A stretch of 9,797 nucleotides of DNA, from contig JALWDV010000568.1 in NCBI GenBank assembly GCA_027036755.1, positions 1 through 9,797 of the forward strand, read 5' to 3'. The position numbers and the translations under genes were made by a program. Source of the DNA: Anaerolineae bacterium (lineage in GTDB: Bacteria > Chloroflexota > Anaerolineae > J102). Each line of letters begins with the position of its first letter. The first letter of the stretch is position 1. The notes under the pieces were generated by a model. That model did no database searches. It saw only the letters and a list, made by a program, of their open reading frames with translations, and had not been told where the DNA came from. This document shows, in pieces, positions 1-5,180 of the stretch.

Positions 1-117
1 CCGCTCATCGAACTGATGAAGCAAGTCATGGCCTCTTACGATTTGGCCTTGTTAGCAGGTTTGTTGGTGGTGGCCACGCCAAGAGGCGTGCGCATTCGGG
101 GCAGAAGGCGGGAATAA
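1..117 (+). CDS. C-terminal end of an unknown protein (5' end outside the window)
   Basis: Frame 1 is open from the first base to a TAA at 115-117, giving 38 residues. They contain a short hydrophobic stretch (LALLAGLLVV) and end in a strongly basic tail (RGVRIRGRRRE). I do not recognise a family. The frame stops 6 bp short of the stop codon of the convergent recombinase, so the two reading frames meet tail to tail. This could be a real gene end, or sequence brought in by the event that truncated the recombinase. The open frame is short enough to be chance, so confidence is low. Confidence 0.33.
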   Translation, partial: PLIELMKQVMASYDLALLAGLLVVATPRGVRIRGRRRE

Positions 118-123
118 TTTCCT

Positions 124-714
124 TTACTCCACCCGCTCCATGCGCCCGGTCAGGGGCACGGTGCGGTAGCCGCGGTGCTTGCCGCGGCGCACCACCACCT
201 GGCCCGAACGCTCGCCCAGAGTCACGTCCCCCACCTTCAGGGCCAGCAGCTCGCCCACGCGCAGGCCCGCGCCAGACAGCAGCGCCACCATGGCGATATC
301 GCGAAGGTTGCCGCCCGCGTCCACCGCCCGCAGGAAGCGGCGCAGGTCGCGGTTGGTCAGGCTCTTGGGCTGGCGGGCCTCGGGCCGGATGTCAGAGACG
401 CCCGCGGCGGGGTTGCCCGCGAGAAAGCCCTGACCGCTGGCCCAGGCCAGGAAGCGGGAAAGTGCGGTCAGGCGCTGGTTGATGGTGGCGGGCTTCGCCT
501 TCTCCACGGTCTGCTGATGTGACTGCCAGTCGGCAATATCTCGGGGAAGCAGCTTGTCCAGTTGGGGCGAAGCGTCGTAGGTGACCGCATACCAGCGAGC
601 GAAATGGGCCAGGGCGCGGCGGTAGGCGGCGCGGGTGTGCGGGCTTTTGCCCTGGGCTTCCAGGTGCGCCAGCCATTGATTTTGGGCGGTGGCGAAGTCG
701 GTTTCGGCGGTCAT
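124..714 (-). CDS. Tyrosine recombinase/integrase (XerC/XerD-like), C-terminally truncated
   Basis: The protein has 196 residues from an ATG at 714. The frame stays open to a GTG at 816, but that extension is not typical of the family. The N-terminal part is a SAM-like core-binding domain (about residues 5-95, with SPHTRAAYRRALAHFARW and INQRLTALSRFLAWASGQG). It is followed by the start of the catalytic domain (PKSLTNRDLRRFLRAVD, then GAGLRVGELLALKVGDV), which carries the first catalytic Arg, and by the beta-hairpin Lys region (GKHRGYRTVPL). The frame ends right there. The HxxR box, the later His/Trp and the nucleophilic Tyr are all missing, and intact members are about 290-310 residues. The protein should therefore not catalyse strand exchange on its own. 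The family identity is clear; the truncation is read directly from the sequence. A dif-like repeat lies just upstream at 810-837. Confidence 0.82.
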   Translation of the reverse strand: MTAETDFATAQNQWLAHLEAQGKSPHTRAAYRRALAHFARWYAVTYDASPQLDKLLPRDIADWQSHQQTVEKAKPATINQRLTALSRFLAWASGQGFLAGNPAAGVSDIRPEARQPKSLTNRDLRRFLRAVDAGGNLRDIAMVALLSGAGLRVGELLALKVGDVTLGERSGQVVVRRGKHRGYRTVPLTGRMERVE

Positions 715-719
715 CACGA

Positions 720-841
720 TTATGTTGCCACTTTTTCGGGCGTTAGCGGTTGAGAATGGGAGGGTTTCGAGGCGTTTCGACGCCCCAAGTATAGCATTTT
801 TGAAATCATGCGCCACATAAGGAACGTTATGTTGCTACTTT
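720..841. repeat. 15-bp near-direct repeat pair upstream of the recombinase
   Basis: The sequence TTATGTTGCCACTTT at 720-734 recurs as TTATGTTGCTACTTT at 827-841, a 14/15 match with copies 107 bp apart in the same orientation. One copy lies just upstream of the preferred recombinase start (714). The other forms the right arm of the inverted repeat at 810-837. Paired sites of this kind next to a tyrosine recombinase gene are compatible with recombinase-binding arms or an old attachment-site duplication. The repeat is seen directly; the role is inferred. Confidence 0.4.
810..837. other. dif-like inverted repeat with 6-bp spacer (possible recombination site)
   Basis: The arms GCCACATAA (812-820) and TTATGTTGC (827-835) are inverted repeats matching at 8 of 9 positions, separated by the 6-bp spacer GGAACG. 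The 11-6-11 layout is that of Xer dif sites. The inner ends CATAA and TTATGTT match the corresponding parts of the Escherichia coli dif arms, while the outer positions do not. The site lies between the truncated recombinase and the truncated DUF3800 gene, which is where an att or dif-type junction would be expected. It could also be a promoter-region operator. Confidence 0.33.
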
Positions 842-883
842 ATGGCCATCATCAAGCATGCCCCACTTCCCGTCTTCATTTTT

Positions 884-1087
884 CTATATTGAATCGGCAA
901 GCAATTCCTGTCGCAACTGCTCTAATTCCCCGGTAATGATGGATGGATCAAGAAGATCAACAAAACCCAACATGAAAAACCTGGAACACCCCTCCTGGCC
1001 GATAATAATTTTGCCTCGGCGACTAAAGAGAGTGCCGTCTCCAGCTTCATCAACGAAATAATATCGTTTTGATACGGATAGTTTCAT
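884..1087 (-). CDS. DUF3800-like protein, N-terminal fragment
   Basis: The N-terminus YYFVDEAGDGTLF followed by RFFMLGFV matches the opening of DUF3800 proteins, whose hallmark is an early (V/I)DE(S/A)GD motif followed by a hydrophobic strand. DUF3800 proteins are found around mobile elements and defence loci; a nuclease-like fold has been suggested, but the function is not established. The frame stops after about 67 residues at LLADSI, whereas full members are roughly 200-280 residues, so this is a remnant. An AAGGA ribosome-binding site (1095-1099) lies 7 nt from the ATG at 1087 and too close to the in-frame ATG at 1093, so 1087 is chosen. Base composition is more AT-rich than the neighbours. 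The break lies about 45 bp from the dif-like site. Confidence 0.6.
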   Translation of the reverse strand: MKLSVSKRYYFVDEAGDGTLFSRRGKIIIGQEGCSRFFMLGFVDLLDPSIITGELEQLRQELLADSI

Positions 1088-1143
1088 TGCCATTTCCTTT
1101 GAAGTGATAGCAATAATTTTACCACATCTGTTCTAAAATAGTC

Positions 1144-1324
1144 CAACCCCGCCATTGTCGGCTCGGCGTTTCCCTGTCAAAATGGAGGCGGTTGCTAGAT
1201 GGCAACCGTTGGCTTCCCCCTCCTCCCTCTCCCACCTCCGCTTCCCGAAAAGGCCTCGCATAGAATCGTGCGGGGCCTTTTCCGTGTCGGGCGACCCCGG
1301 ACTCCGAACCCCGGACTCATTCCC
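1144..1324 (+). other. Leader module copy 1 (non-coding)
   Basis: This stretch starts with CAACCCCGCCATTG (1144-1157), which recurs exactly at 8647-8660 and with one mismatch at 4931-4944. It then holds a perfect 7-bp hairpin (CGGTTGC 1189-1195 with GCAACCG 1202-1208), a long hairpin at 1247-1282, and a short-word tract in which CCCCGGACTC occurs twice (about 1301-1318). The ATG at 1325 follows. No convincing Shine-Dalgarno (SD) sequence precedes that ATG. Because the gene to the left is on the minus strand, the hairpins lie in the presumed 5' leader of the membrane-anchored gene and do not end an upstream + strand gene. Confidence 0.5.
1247..1282 (+). terminator. Terminator-like hairpin in the leader of the 1325 gene
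   Basis: GAAAAGGCCTCGCA (1247-1260) pairs with TGCGGGGCCTTTTC (1269-1282) over 14 bp, with one T-G wobble and the loop TAGAATCG. A short run of T closes the stem on the 3' side. No + strand gene ends upstream, so it may act as an attenuator or an RNA-stabilising leader rather than a simple terminator. The structure is seen directly; the role is inferred. Confidence 0.5.
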
Positions 1325-1806
1325 ATGGAAGTCGATCTCCGAACCCTCCTCAAAGAAGTCGCGGTCATCGCCCTGCTGGGCGCGCTGGCCTTGGGGCTGT
1401 ATGCGTTCATCATCCGCGAACGGGCGCAGCCGCCCGAAACCACAGCGACACCAGAAACGGCTGCATCCACGCCCGCACCCGTCACCCTGCACGACGACGA
1501 CAGCGGAAGGTGGAGCTGGCCATGCGTCTGCACGAGTCTGCCATCGCCTGGATCGAGGGCGACCTGGCGGCCCGGTATCCGGGCGTGCGCCGCACCGAGC
1601 CCCTGCCCAAGGTGTTCACCGTGTGGCAGGGCAGGGCCATGCGGGTGCGGGAGGACTGGCATTATCTGCCCTCGGATCCGGGCGTGCATGGCGGACGCAT
1701 CCTCATCACCACCGCGGGCACGGCCATCAGCCCGCCGCAGCACGTCAGCTTTCCCTTCGAGGTGAAGGTGTATCTGAAGGACACGACGCTATGGGAGGGG
1801 GAGTAG
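1325..1806 (+). pseudogene. Membrane-anchored protein of unknown function, broken by a frameshift
   Basis: From the ATG at 1325 the first about 58 residues form a signal-anchor protein: a short charged N-terminus, one transmembrane segment (VAVIALLGALALGLYAFII, about residues 12-30), then a Thr/Pro/Ala-rich linker. Around 1497-1510, at a GACGACGACGACAG run, the sensible reading moves to another frame. It continues as RKVELAMRLHESAIAWIEG through to FEVKVYLKDTTLWEGE and a TAG at 1804-1806. Restoring one lost base would give one protein of about 160 residues. The original frame after the shift is Cys/Arg/Pro-rich, as expected for an out-of-frame read. A shorter product could start at the GTG at 1510. 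The soluble domain is not one I recognise. A word tract and then the mazF-like gene (convergent) follow. Confidence 0.55.
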
Positions 1807-1860
1807 TCGGGCGGTCGAGCGGTCTGTTGGTCGCCTGGTCGGATGGTCGGACGGTCGAGG
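1801..1860. repeat. GGTCG-word tract, left flank of mazEF
   Basis: The segment is built from reiterated GGTCG words (GGCGGTCGAGCGGTC, TGGTCGCCTGGTCGGATGG, GGACGGTCGAGG). It begins on the stop codon of the 1325 gene and ends just before the toxin stop. Two strings in it, GAGTAGTCG (1801-1809) and GTCGCCTGGTCG (1830-1841), recur on the other side of mazEF at 2509-2525. It is low-complexity intergenic DNA with no coding signal. Confidence 0.6.
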
Positions 1861-1862
1861 TG

Positions 1863-2198
1863 TTAGTGCCCACCGTCCAGATGCAATGCAATTGCAAGCG
1901 CCCGGTCTAAAGCGCGGAGGCGGGCCGCAGAAAGGTGGCCGACATAGTGTGTCAGTACGGACTTCGGCAAGCTCATCAGCGCATCGCAATGAATGCTGCT
2001 ATCGTGCTTCAAGCCCTCGTCGACGCCAACCTCCACTTGCGTAGATAGACCATCGTGCATGGAGTAGATGGGGGCGCAGATGACAGTCGAAAATCGCGAC
2101 TTGATTAAAGCTGGGCGGCTCACAACGACAAAGTAGCGATATTTCTTCGGATCATTGCCCGGCGGTTTGGCGACGCGATAGATATCCCCCCGCCTCAT
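1863..2198 (-). CDS. mazF: PemK/MazF-family mRNA interferase toxin
   Basis: This 111-residue protein has the PemK/MazF signature in order: RRGDIY at residues 2-7; the strand FVVVSRP with the conserved Arg28; STVICAPIYS (37-46); the central strand DSSIHCDALMSLPKS (66-80); and VGHLSAARLRALDRAL near the C-terminus. Family members are ribosome-independent endoribonucleases that cut single-stranded mRNA at short motifs and stop growth unless bound by their antitoxin. Its ATG overlaps the TGA of the upstream RHH gene in an ATGA, so the two are co-translated in the usual antitoxin-first order. The length is normal and the key positions are present, so the toxin is probably functional. Its cleavage motif cannot be predicted here. 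Confidence 0.9.
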   Translation of the reverse strand: MRRGDIYRVAKPPGNDPKKYRYFVVVSRPALIKSRFSTVICAPIYSMHDGLSTQVEVGVDEGLKHDSSIHCDALMSLPKSVLTHYVGHLSAARLRALDRALAIALHLDGGH

Positions 2199-2425
2199 AG
2201 CGACACCTGATACGCCAGGGCGTCCAACACTTCGTCGTTCAGGTATTCTGCGCGACGATTGATGATTTCGATGTCTTGCGCATCCCGCTCTGCTCGTTGC
2301 AACTGGTCGATAAACGCCCAGGCGGCTGTCTCCAGAAACGCAGAACGATTCTTGAATTTACCAGAATACTCGTCGATAGTTTGAACGAGGTCTTCTGACA
2401 GTGTGATAGAAGTCTTTACTTTCAT
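2195..2425 (-). CDS. Ribbon-helix-helix antitoxin of the MazF-like toxin
   Basis: The ATG at 2425 gives 76 residues, beginning KVKTSITLSEDLVQTIDEY followed by RSAFLETAAWAFIDQLQRAERD. The beta strand, then two helices with the N-cap at NRSAF, is the RHH (CopG/MetJ-type) DNA-binding fold. The acidic and polar C-terminal part (AQDIEIINRRAEYLNDEV) is where antitoxins of this type wrap the toxin. The frame is open further upstream, but that extension reads through a good promoter and lacks family character, so 2425 is the start. It is expected to neutralise the MazF-like toxin and to repress its own promoter, possibly at the near-palindrome CACCGGGTG (2441-2449) between the -35 and -10. The SD sequence is weak. 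Confidence 0.85.
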   Translation of the reverse strand: MKVKTSITLSEDLVQTIDEYSGKFKNRSAFLETAAWAFIDQLQRAERDAQDIEIINRRAEYLNDEVLDALAYQVSL

Positions 2426-2431
2426 ACCACT

Positions 2432-2459
2432 AATATACCACACCGGGTGAAAAATGCAA
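2432..2459 (-). promoter_or_regulatory. Promoter of the mazEF-like operon
   Basis: On the minus strand a -35 TTGCAT (2454-2459) and a -10 TATATT (2432-2437) are spaced by 16 bp. The -10 ends only 6 nt before the antitoxin ATG, so the transcript would be leaderless or nearly so. The near-palindrome CACCGGGTG in the spacer is a candidate operator for the RHH antitoxin. Confidence 0.55.
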
Positions 2460-2508
2460 AATACAGGGGTGAGAAGGCGCCTTCGCTGGATACGAAGCTG
2501 TGAGATGT

Positions 2509-2535
2509 GAGTAGTCGCCTGGTCGTTTGGTTTTG
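2509..2535. repeat. GGTCG-word tract, right flank of mazEF
   Basis: GAGTAGTCG (2509-2517) and GTCGCCTGGTCG (2514-2525) repeat strings from the tract at 1801-1841 in the same orientation, followed by TTTGGTTTTG. Together the two tracts bracket the mazEF-like operon (667 bp between matching ends). A separate perfect 12-bp palindrome, GAAGGCGCCTTC, lies at 2473-2484 between the promoter and this tract. Confidence 0.55.
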
Positions 2536-2556
2536 TGATTGGAATTGTCATTCCCA

Positions 2557-2613
2557 TTGGATTATGCTAAACTGTGTGCAGATAATTAAATTCTCAATGA
2601 GAATATGCACACA
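2557..2613 (+). promoter_or_regulatory. Promoter and nested inverted-repeat operator of abiE-1
   Basis: A -35 TTGGAT (2557-2562) and a -10 GATAAT (2581-2586) are spaced by 18 bp. An outer inverted repeat, TGTGTGCA (2573-2580) with TGCACACA (2606-2613), straddles the -10 and reaches the start codon. Inside it lies ATTCTCA-A-TGAGAAT (2590-2604), a perfect 7-bp inverted repeat at the expected transcription start. AbiEi proteins are known to repress their own operon by binding inverted repeats in the promoter, which fits this layout. Confidence 0.55.
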
Positions 2614-3203
2614 TGAAGCCAGATTTCGACAAACTCTATGCCATAGCAGAAGCGCAGGCGGGCTATTTCACCAGCGCCCAGGCCCGAGAAGTGGGCTTTT
2701 CCGCCCCCCTGCTGCATCATCACACCCGCCGGGGACGCTTCCAGCGGGTGGCGCCGCGCGTCTACCGCCTGAAGCATTTCCCTGGCTCTCCCTGGGAAGA
2801 CCTGTTCATCGCCTGGCTGCGCACCGGCCCGCATTCGGTCATCTCCCACGACAGCGCTCTGGCCCTGTATGATCTTTCGGACGCCATGCCCGCCGCCATC
2901 CACGTGACCGTGCCCCGCACAGCCTCGCGACGACGTCCGGGACTGCGGCTGCACACGGCGCGGCTGACGCCCGAAGAAATCACCCATTATATGGGACTGC
3001 CGGTGACCACCGTGCCTCGCACCATCGCCGATGTGGCCTTCTCGGGGCTGGCCGATGAGCTGGTCATCCAGGCCATCCATGAGGCCCTGGCGCGAGGGCT
3101 GACCACAGAGGCGGAGCTGCAAGCCACGGCTCGACGCCGGGGCGGGCGCCTGGCCCGGCTGCTGGCGCAGGCTCTGGAAAAGGAGCCGGGCCGTGCGCTA
3201 TAA
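2613..3203 (+). CDS. abiEi: AbiEi-like type IV antitoxin and transcriptional regulator (abiE-1)
   Basis: This 196-residue protein has an N-terminal winged-helix region (about residues 5-55: AEAQAGYFTSAQAREVGFS, then RRGRFQRVAPRVYRL). A C-terminal antitoxin domain follows, with VTTVPRTIADVAF and ELVIQAIHEALARGLTT, strings typical of the AbiEi_4 type. AbiEi counteracts the toxin without a stable protein complex (type IV) and represses the operon through its winged helix. The ATG at 2613 follows a short GAGA-containing leader. The gene runs into the toxin gene with an 11-bp overlap, so expression is coupled. The C-terminus is Arg/Ala-rich (ARRRGGRLARLL). Length and order are normal for the family. 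Confidence 0.88.
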   Translation: MKPDFDKLYAIAEAQAGYFTSAQAREVGFSAPLLHHHTRRGRFQRVAPRVYRLKHFPGSPWEDLFIAWLRTGPHSVISHDSALALYDLSDAMPAAIHVTVPRTASRRRPGLRLHTARLTPEEITHYMGLPVTTVPRTIADVAFSGLADELVIQAIHEALARGLTTEAELQATARRRGGRLARLLAQALEKEPGRAL

Positions 3204-4071
3204 ATCGGGGAAAGATTTCCGACAGGCCCTGGAAACCCGGCTGCGCAACGAGAGCATCCGCACGGGAGCGCCGTTGGTTCGCCTGCGCAAGACGACGGCC
3301 TTTGAGCGGTTGCTGGCCCGGCTGGCCAGTGCGCAACCGGAACGATGGGTGCTGAAAGGCGGCTTGGCCCTGCAATTGCGCCTGGGACTGGAAGCCCGCA
3401 TCACCAAGGATATCGACCTGCTCTTCCTGGCGGCGGGGCGTGATGGGCAGGCGCTCTTGACCGAAGCGGGCGCATTGGACCTGGGAGACTGGTTTCGGTT
3501 TGAGATCGCACCCCAGGGGGCGTTGTTGGGAGACAGTTATCGTTTTCGGGTGCGCAGCTTGCTGGATAATCGGCTTTTCGAGCAATTTCACCTGGACGTG
3601 GGCGTTGGCGATCCCCTGTTTGAGCCTCCCGAGATGATCGTGTTGCCCGACGTGCTGGGCTTTGCTGATATTCCGCCGGTGCATTTTCGATGCTATCCCG
3701 TCAGCCAGCACCTGGCGGAAAAGGTGCATGCCTACACCCTGCCACGTAAAAGCGGCCCCAGCAGCCGCGTCAAAGATCTGGTAGACATTCTGTTGCTGGC
3801 CCGCACGAACGTGCCGGATAACCTGACCTTGCATCAAGCCATGCGCATGACCTTTGAATCGCGTCGGACGCATCCTCTGCCGAACCGATTGCCTGCGCCG
3901 CCATCGAGTTGGGCCGCACCCTACCGACGCCTTGCCGGAGAGACTGGCCTGCCCTTTTCCACATTGCAGGAAGGCTGGGAGGCGGCCCGCATCTTTCTGC
4001 AGCCCGTGCTGACGCCCACAATGCGTCGCATCTGGATTCCCCAGGAGTGGGCCTGGCAAGACGCTGATTGA
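3193..4071 (+). CDS. abiEii: AbiEii/AbiGii-like nucleotidyltransferase toxin (abiE-1)
   Basis: The GTG at 3193 is preceded by AAGGAG (about 3179-3184), giving 292 residues. The nucleotidyltransferase core is clear: VLKGGLALQLRLG (residues 53-65, the G-G motif) and RITKDIDLL (69-77, metal-binding Asp73 and Asp75). Downstream come a conserved HLDVGVGD, AEKVHAY with Lys177, and SRVKDLVDIL (191-200), matching the four-motif pattern of AbiEii. The family transfers nucleotides onto RNA; related toxins modify tRNA acceptor ends and block translation, giving phage-related growth arrest. Substrate choice for this protein is unknown. All catalytic positions are present, so it should be active. The long antisense open frame over this gene is a GC-rich shadow. 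Confidence 0.9.
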   Translation: MRYKSGKDFRQALETRLRNESIRTGAPLVRLRKTTAFERLLARLASAQPERWVLKGGLALQLRLGLEARITKDIDLLFLAAGRDGQALLTEAGALDLGDWFRFEIAPQGALLGDSYRFRVRSLLDNRLFEQFHLDVGVGDPLFEPPEMIVLPDVLGFADIPPVHFRCYPVSQHLAEKVHAYTLPRKSGPSSRVKDLVDILLLARTNVPDNLTLHQAMRMTFESRRTHPLPNRLPAPPSSWAAPYRRLAGETGLPFSTLQEGWEAARIFLQPVLTPTMRRIWIPQEWAWQDAD

Positions 4072-4095
4072 TATATTGTCCAAAGGAACAACCCC

Positions 4096-4164
4096 ATGAT
4101 CGTCAGTAGATTGCAAACGCTGGTGCATGATCTGGATGCGCTGGTTGAGGCATTGAGCTCATAA
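4096..4164 (+). CDS. Possible 22-residue small ORF
   Basis: An ATG at 4096 is preceded by AAAGGA (about 4082-4087) at good spacing and opens a frame of 22 codons to a TAA (MIVSRLQTLVHDLDALVEAL, then SS). The peptide would form one amphipathic, acidic helix. It lies in the otherwise empty 139-bp gap between the AbiEii-like toxin and the PD-(D/E)XK-like gene. It could be a leader peptide, a small protein or the remnant of a larger gene. No family is recognised and short frames arise by chance. Confidence 0.25.
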   Translation: MIVSRLQTLVHDLDALVEALSS

Positions 4165-4210
4165 TACACCTTATATCCCACATCTATTTATCTCACCTGG
4201 AAATCATCCT

Positions 4211-4903
4211 ATGTCAGATACAATGGCTATTTTCCGCAGTCGTCTTTATAGCGACTGGCTACCTTCCTTTTGCCAGGCGCCACATCGCAATTACTCTGTA
4301 GCAGGTTTCAAGGACAGCTCAATTTCAAAGCTACATGAATTTGATGCTTATTGGTTCTTACGTGCGATAGACGCTGGATTGGTTACAGAGAAGGATGGTT
4401 TCTTCATTGCACCGAAAAGTAAAGCGAAAGAACAAATATTTTGGGAAGGAGATAAGAAGCGTACACCACGGCCAATTACTCTCTGGATCGAACCCATCAT
4501 CACGATCGGGGCGCTTGCTCGATTAAACCAGCAATACGGATGGCCTATCGAAAACCTTGGGATGCAATCAGCTACATGGGCGTTTGATTTGGTCGGTTAT
4601 TCAAACTCGAATCGCGAATACCTGGTGTGCGAAGTGAAAAAACAATCCAGAGAACTTTCACGCTTATTGGATTTCATGAATACGTATGCTCGTCAAGATC
4701 CGCTGAAATCTGAGCCAGGCAATGCTCAGGCGCGAAATGCCTATAGAAAAGTACAGGGGATTCGCTTGTCGTGGCCCACTATCTTTTGGGCGTTAGGACC
4801 AGGAGGCGAGGATTTCGTATCGCTCATCCGCAAGGAAGGCGCATCACAGCGGTTTCAACTGGAGCCTGCGGAGGAAAGCATTTTGGAATTCAGTGAAACC
4901 TGA
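4211..4903 (+). CDS. Putative PD-(D/E)XK-superfamily nuclease-like protein (orphan)
   Basis: This 230-residue protein matches no family I can name. Its central region has the spacing of a PD-(D/E)XK active site: WAFDLVGY with Asp126 on one strand, then REYLVCEVKKQ with Glu141-x-Lys143 on the next. This is the arrangement seen in restriction endonucleases and related enzymes. The N-terminal 100 residues may form a helical or specificity domain (KLHEFDAYWFLRAIDAGLV). The C-terminus carries a hydrophobic WPTIFWALGPGGEDFVSLI segment. No methyltransferase is nearby, so a classical restriction pair is not seen. It is visibly more AT-rich than its neighbours, suggesting separate acquisition. An alternative start is the ATG at 4223. 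The SD sequence is weak. Function is inferred from one motif. Confidence 0.6.
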   Translation: MSDTMAIFRSRLYSDWLPSFCQAPHRNYSVAGFKDSSISKLHEFDAYWFLRAIDAGLVTEKDGFFIAPKSKAKEQIFWEGDKKRTPRPITLWIEPIITIGALARLNQQYGWPIENLGMQSATWAFDLVGYSNSNREYLVCEVKKQSRELSRLLDFMNTYARQDPLKSEPGNAQARNAYRKVQGIRLSWPTIFWALGPGGEDFVSLIRKEGASQRFQLEPAEESILEFSET

Positions 4904-5001
4904 AGCAAAACATTTATCAACTCTCTCATTCAACCTCGCCATTGCCCCAGGCCCGAGCATCTGCCAAACTGAAACGTAATCCCCGCATCTCCTGACGCCC
5001 G

Positions 5002-5040
5002 AGAAAGACGCCACTTCATCGTGAGCGTCTTTCTGTTTTT
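5002..5040 (+). terminator. Rho-independent terminator-like hairpin
   Basis: AGAAAGACGC (5002-5011) pairs perfectly with GCGTCTTTCT (5025-5034), with an inner CAC/GTG pairing and a following GTTTTT. It lies about 100 bp after the PD-(D/E)XK-like gene and could end its transcript. It is also the shared hairpin of the leader modules, so it may serve as an attenuator for the gene at 5181. Confidence 0.65.
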
Positions 5041-5116
5041 ATGGTGACTCCCGTCCCGGTATTTATGGCGGGTTTCGGCTGCGTCAAGCGTAAAACGTCA
5101 GGATTGGCTCACAGAG

Positions 5117-5146
5117 AAATGACGTTTGACGTCTTGACGTTTGACG
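5117..5146 (+). repeat. TTTGACG-word repeat, copy A (30 bp identical to 8863-8892)
   Basis: Four spaced TGACG words (ATGACGTTTGACG, then TCTTGACGTTTGACG) make up the tract, which is identical base for base to the copy before the 8931 gene. The longer region 5089-5146 also aligns with 8836-8892 with only a few differences. It lies about 35-64 bp before the chosen start at 5181. It may be an operator array or a dispersed repeat. Confidence 0.65.
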
Positions 5147-5180
5147 ATCTCCCAAGTTGCGCCGATTTTGCATCAAGTTC

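Larger units (their letters stand above)
4931..5146 (+). other. Leader module copy 2 (non-coding)
   Basis: The 277-bp gap before the membrane gene begins with CAACCTCGCCATTG (4931-4944), one base different from copies 1 and 3. The 22-bp stretch at 4991-5012 (CTGACGCCCGAGAAAGACGC and flanks) is identical to 8705-8726. The final 30 bp (5117-5146, ATGACGTTTGACGTC then TTGACGTTTGACG) are identical to 8863-8892. An 8-bp inverted repeat AAACGTCA (5093-5100) / TGACGTTT (5120-5127) lies at the right end. No coding signal is seen. Confidence 0.6.

Noticed and set aside
714..816. N-terminal extension of the recombinase from the GTG at 816
   Set aside because: The extra 34 residues are not typical of the family and overlap both copies of the direct repeat; the ATG at 714 gives a normal N-terminus.
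1155..1910. 251-residue + strand open frame across the leader and the 1325 gene
   Set aside because: Ser/Arg/His/Pro-rich out-of-frame translation that starts in the hairpin leader and ends in the GGTCG tract.
2586..3122. 178-residue minus-strand open frame opposite abiEi-1
   Set aside because: Gly/Arg/Gln-rich with no domain; shadow of the well-supported AbiEi gene.
3064..4128. 354-residue minus-strand open frame opposite the abiE-1 toxin
   Set aside because: Gln/His/Pro/Arg-rich with no recognisable domain; it is the antisense shadow of a gene with full nucleotidyltransferase motifs on the + strand.
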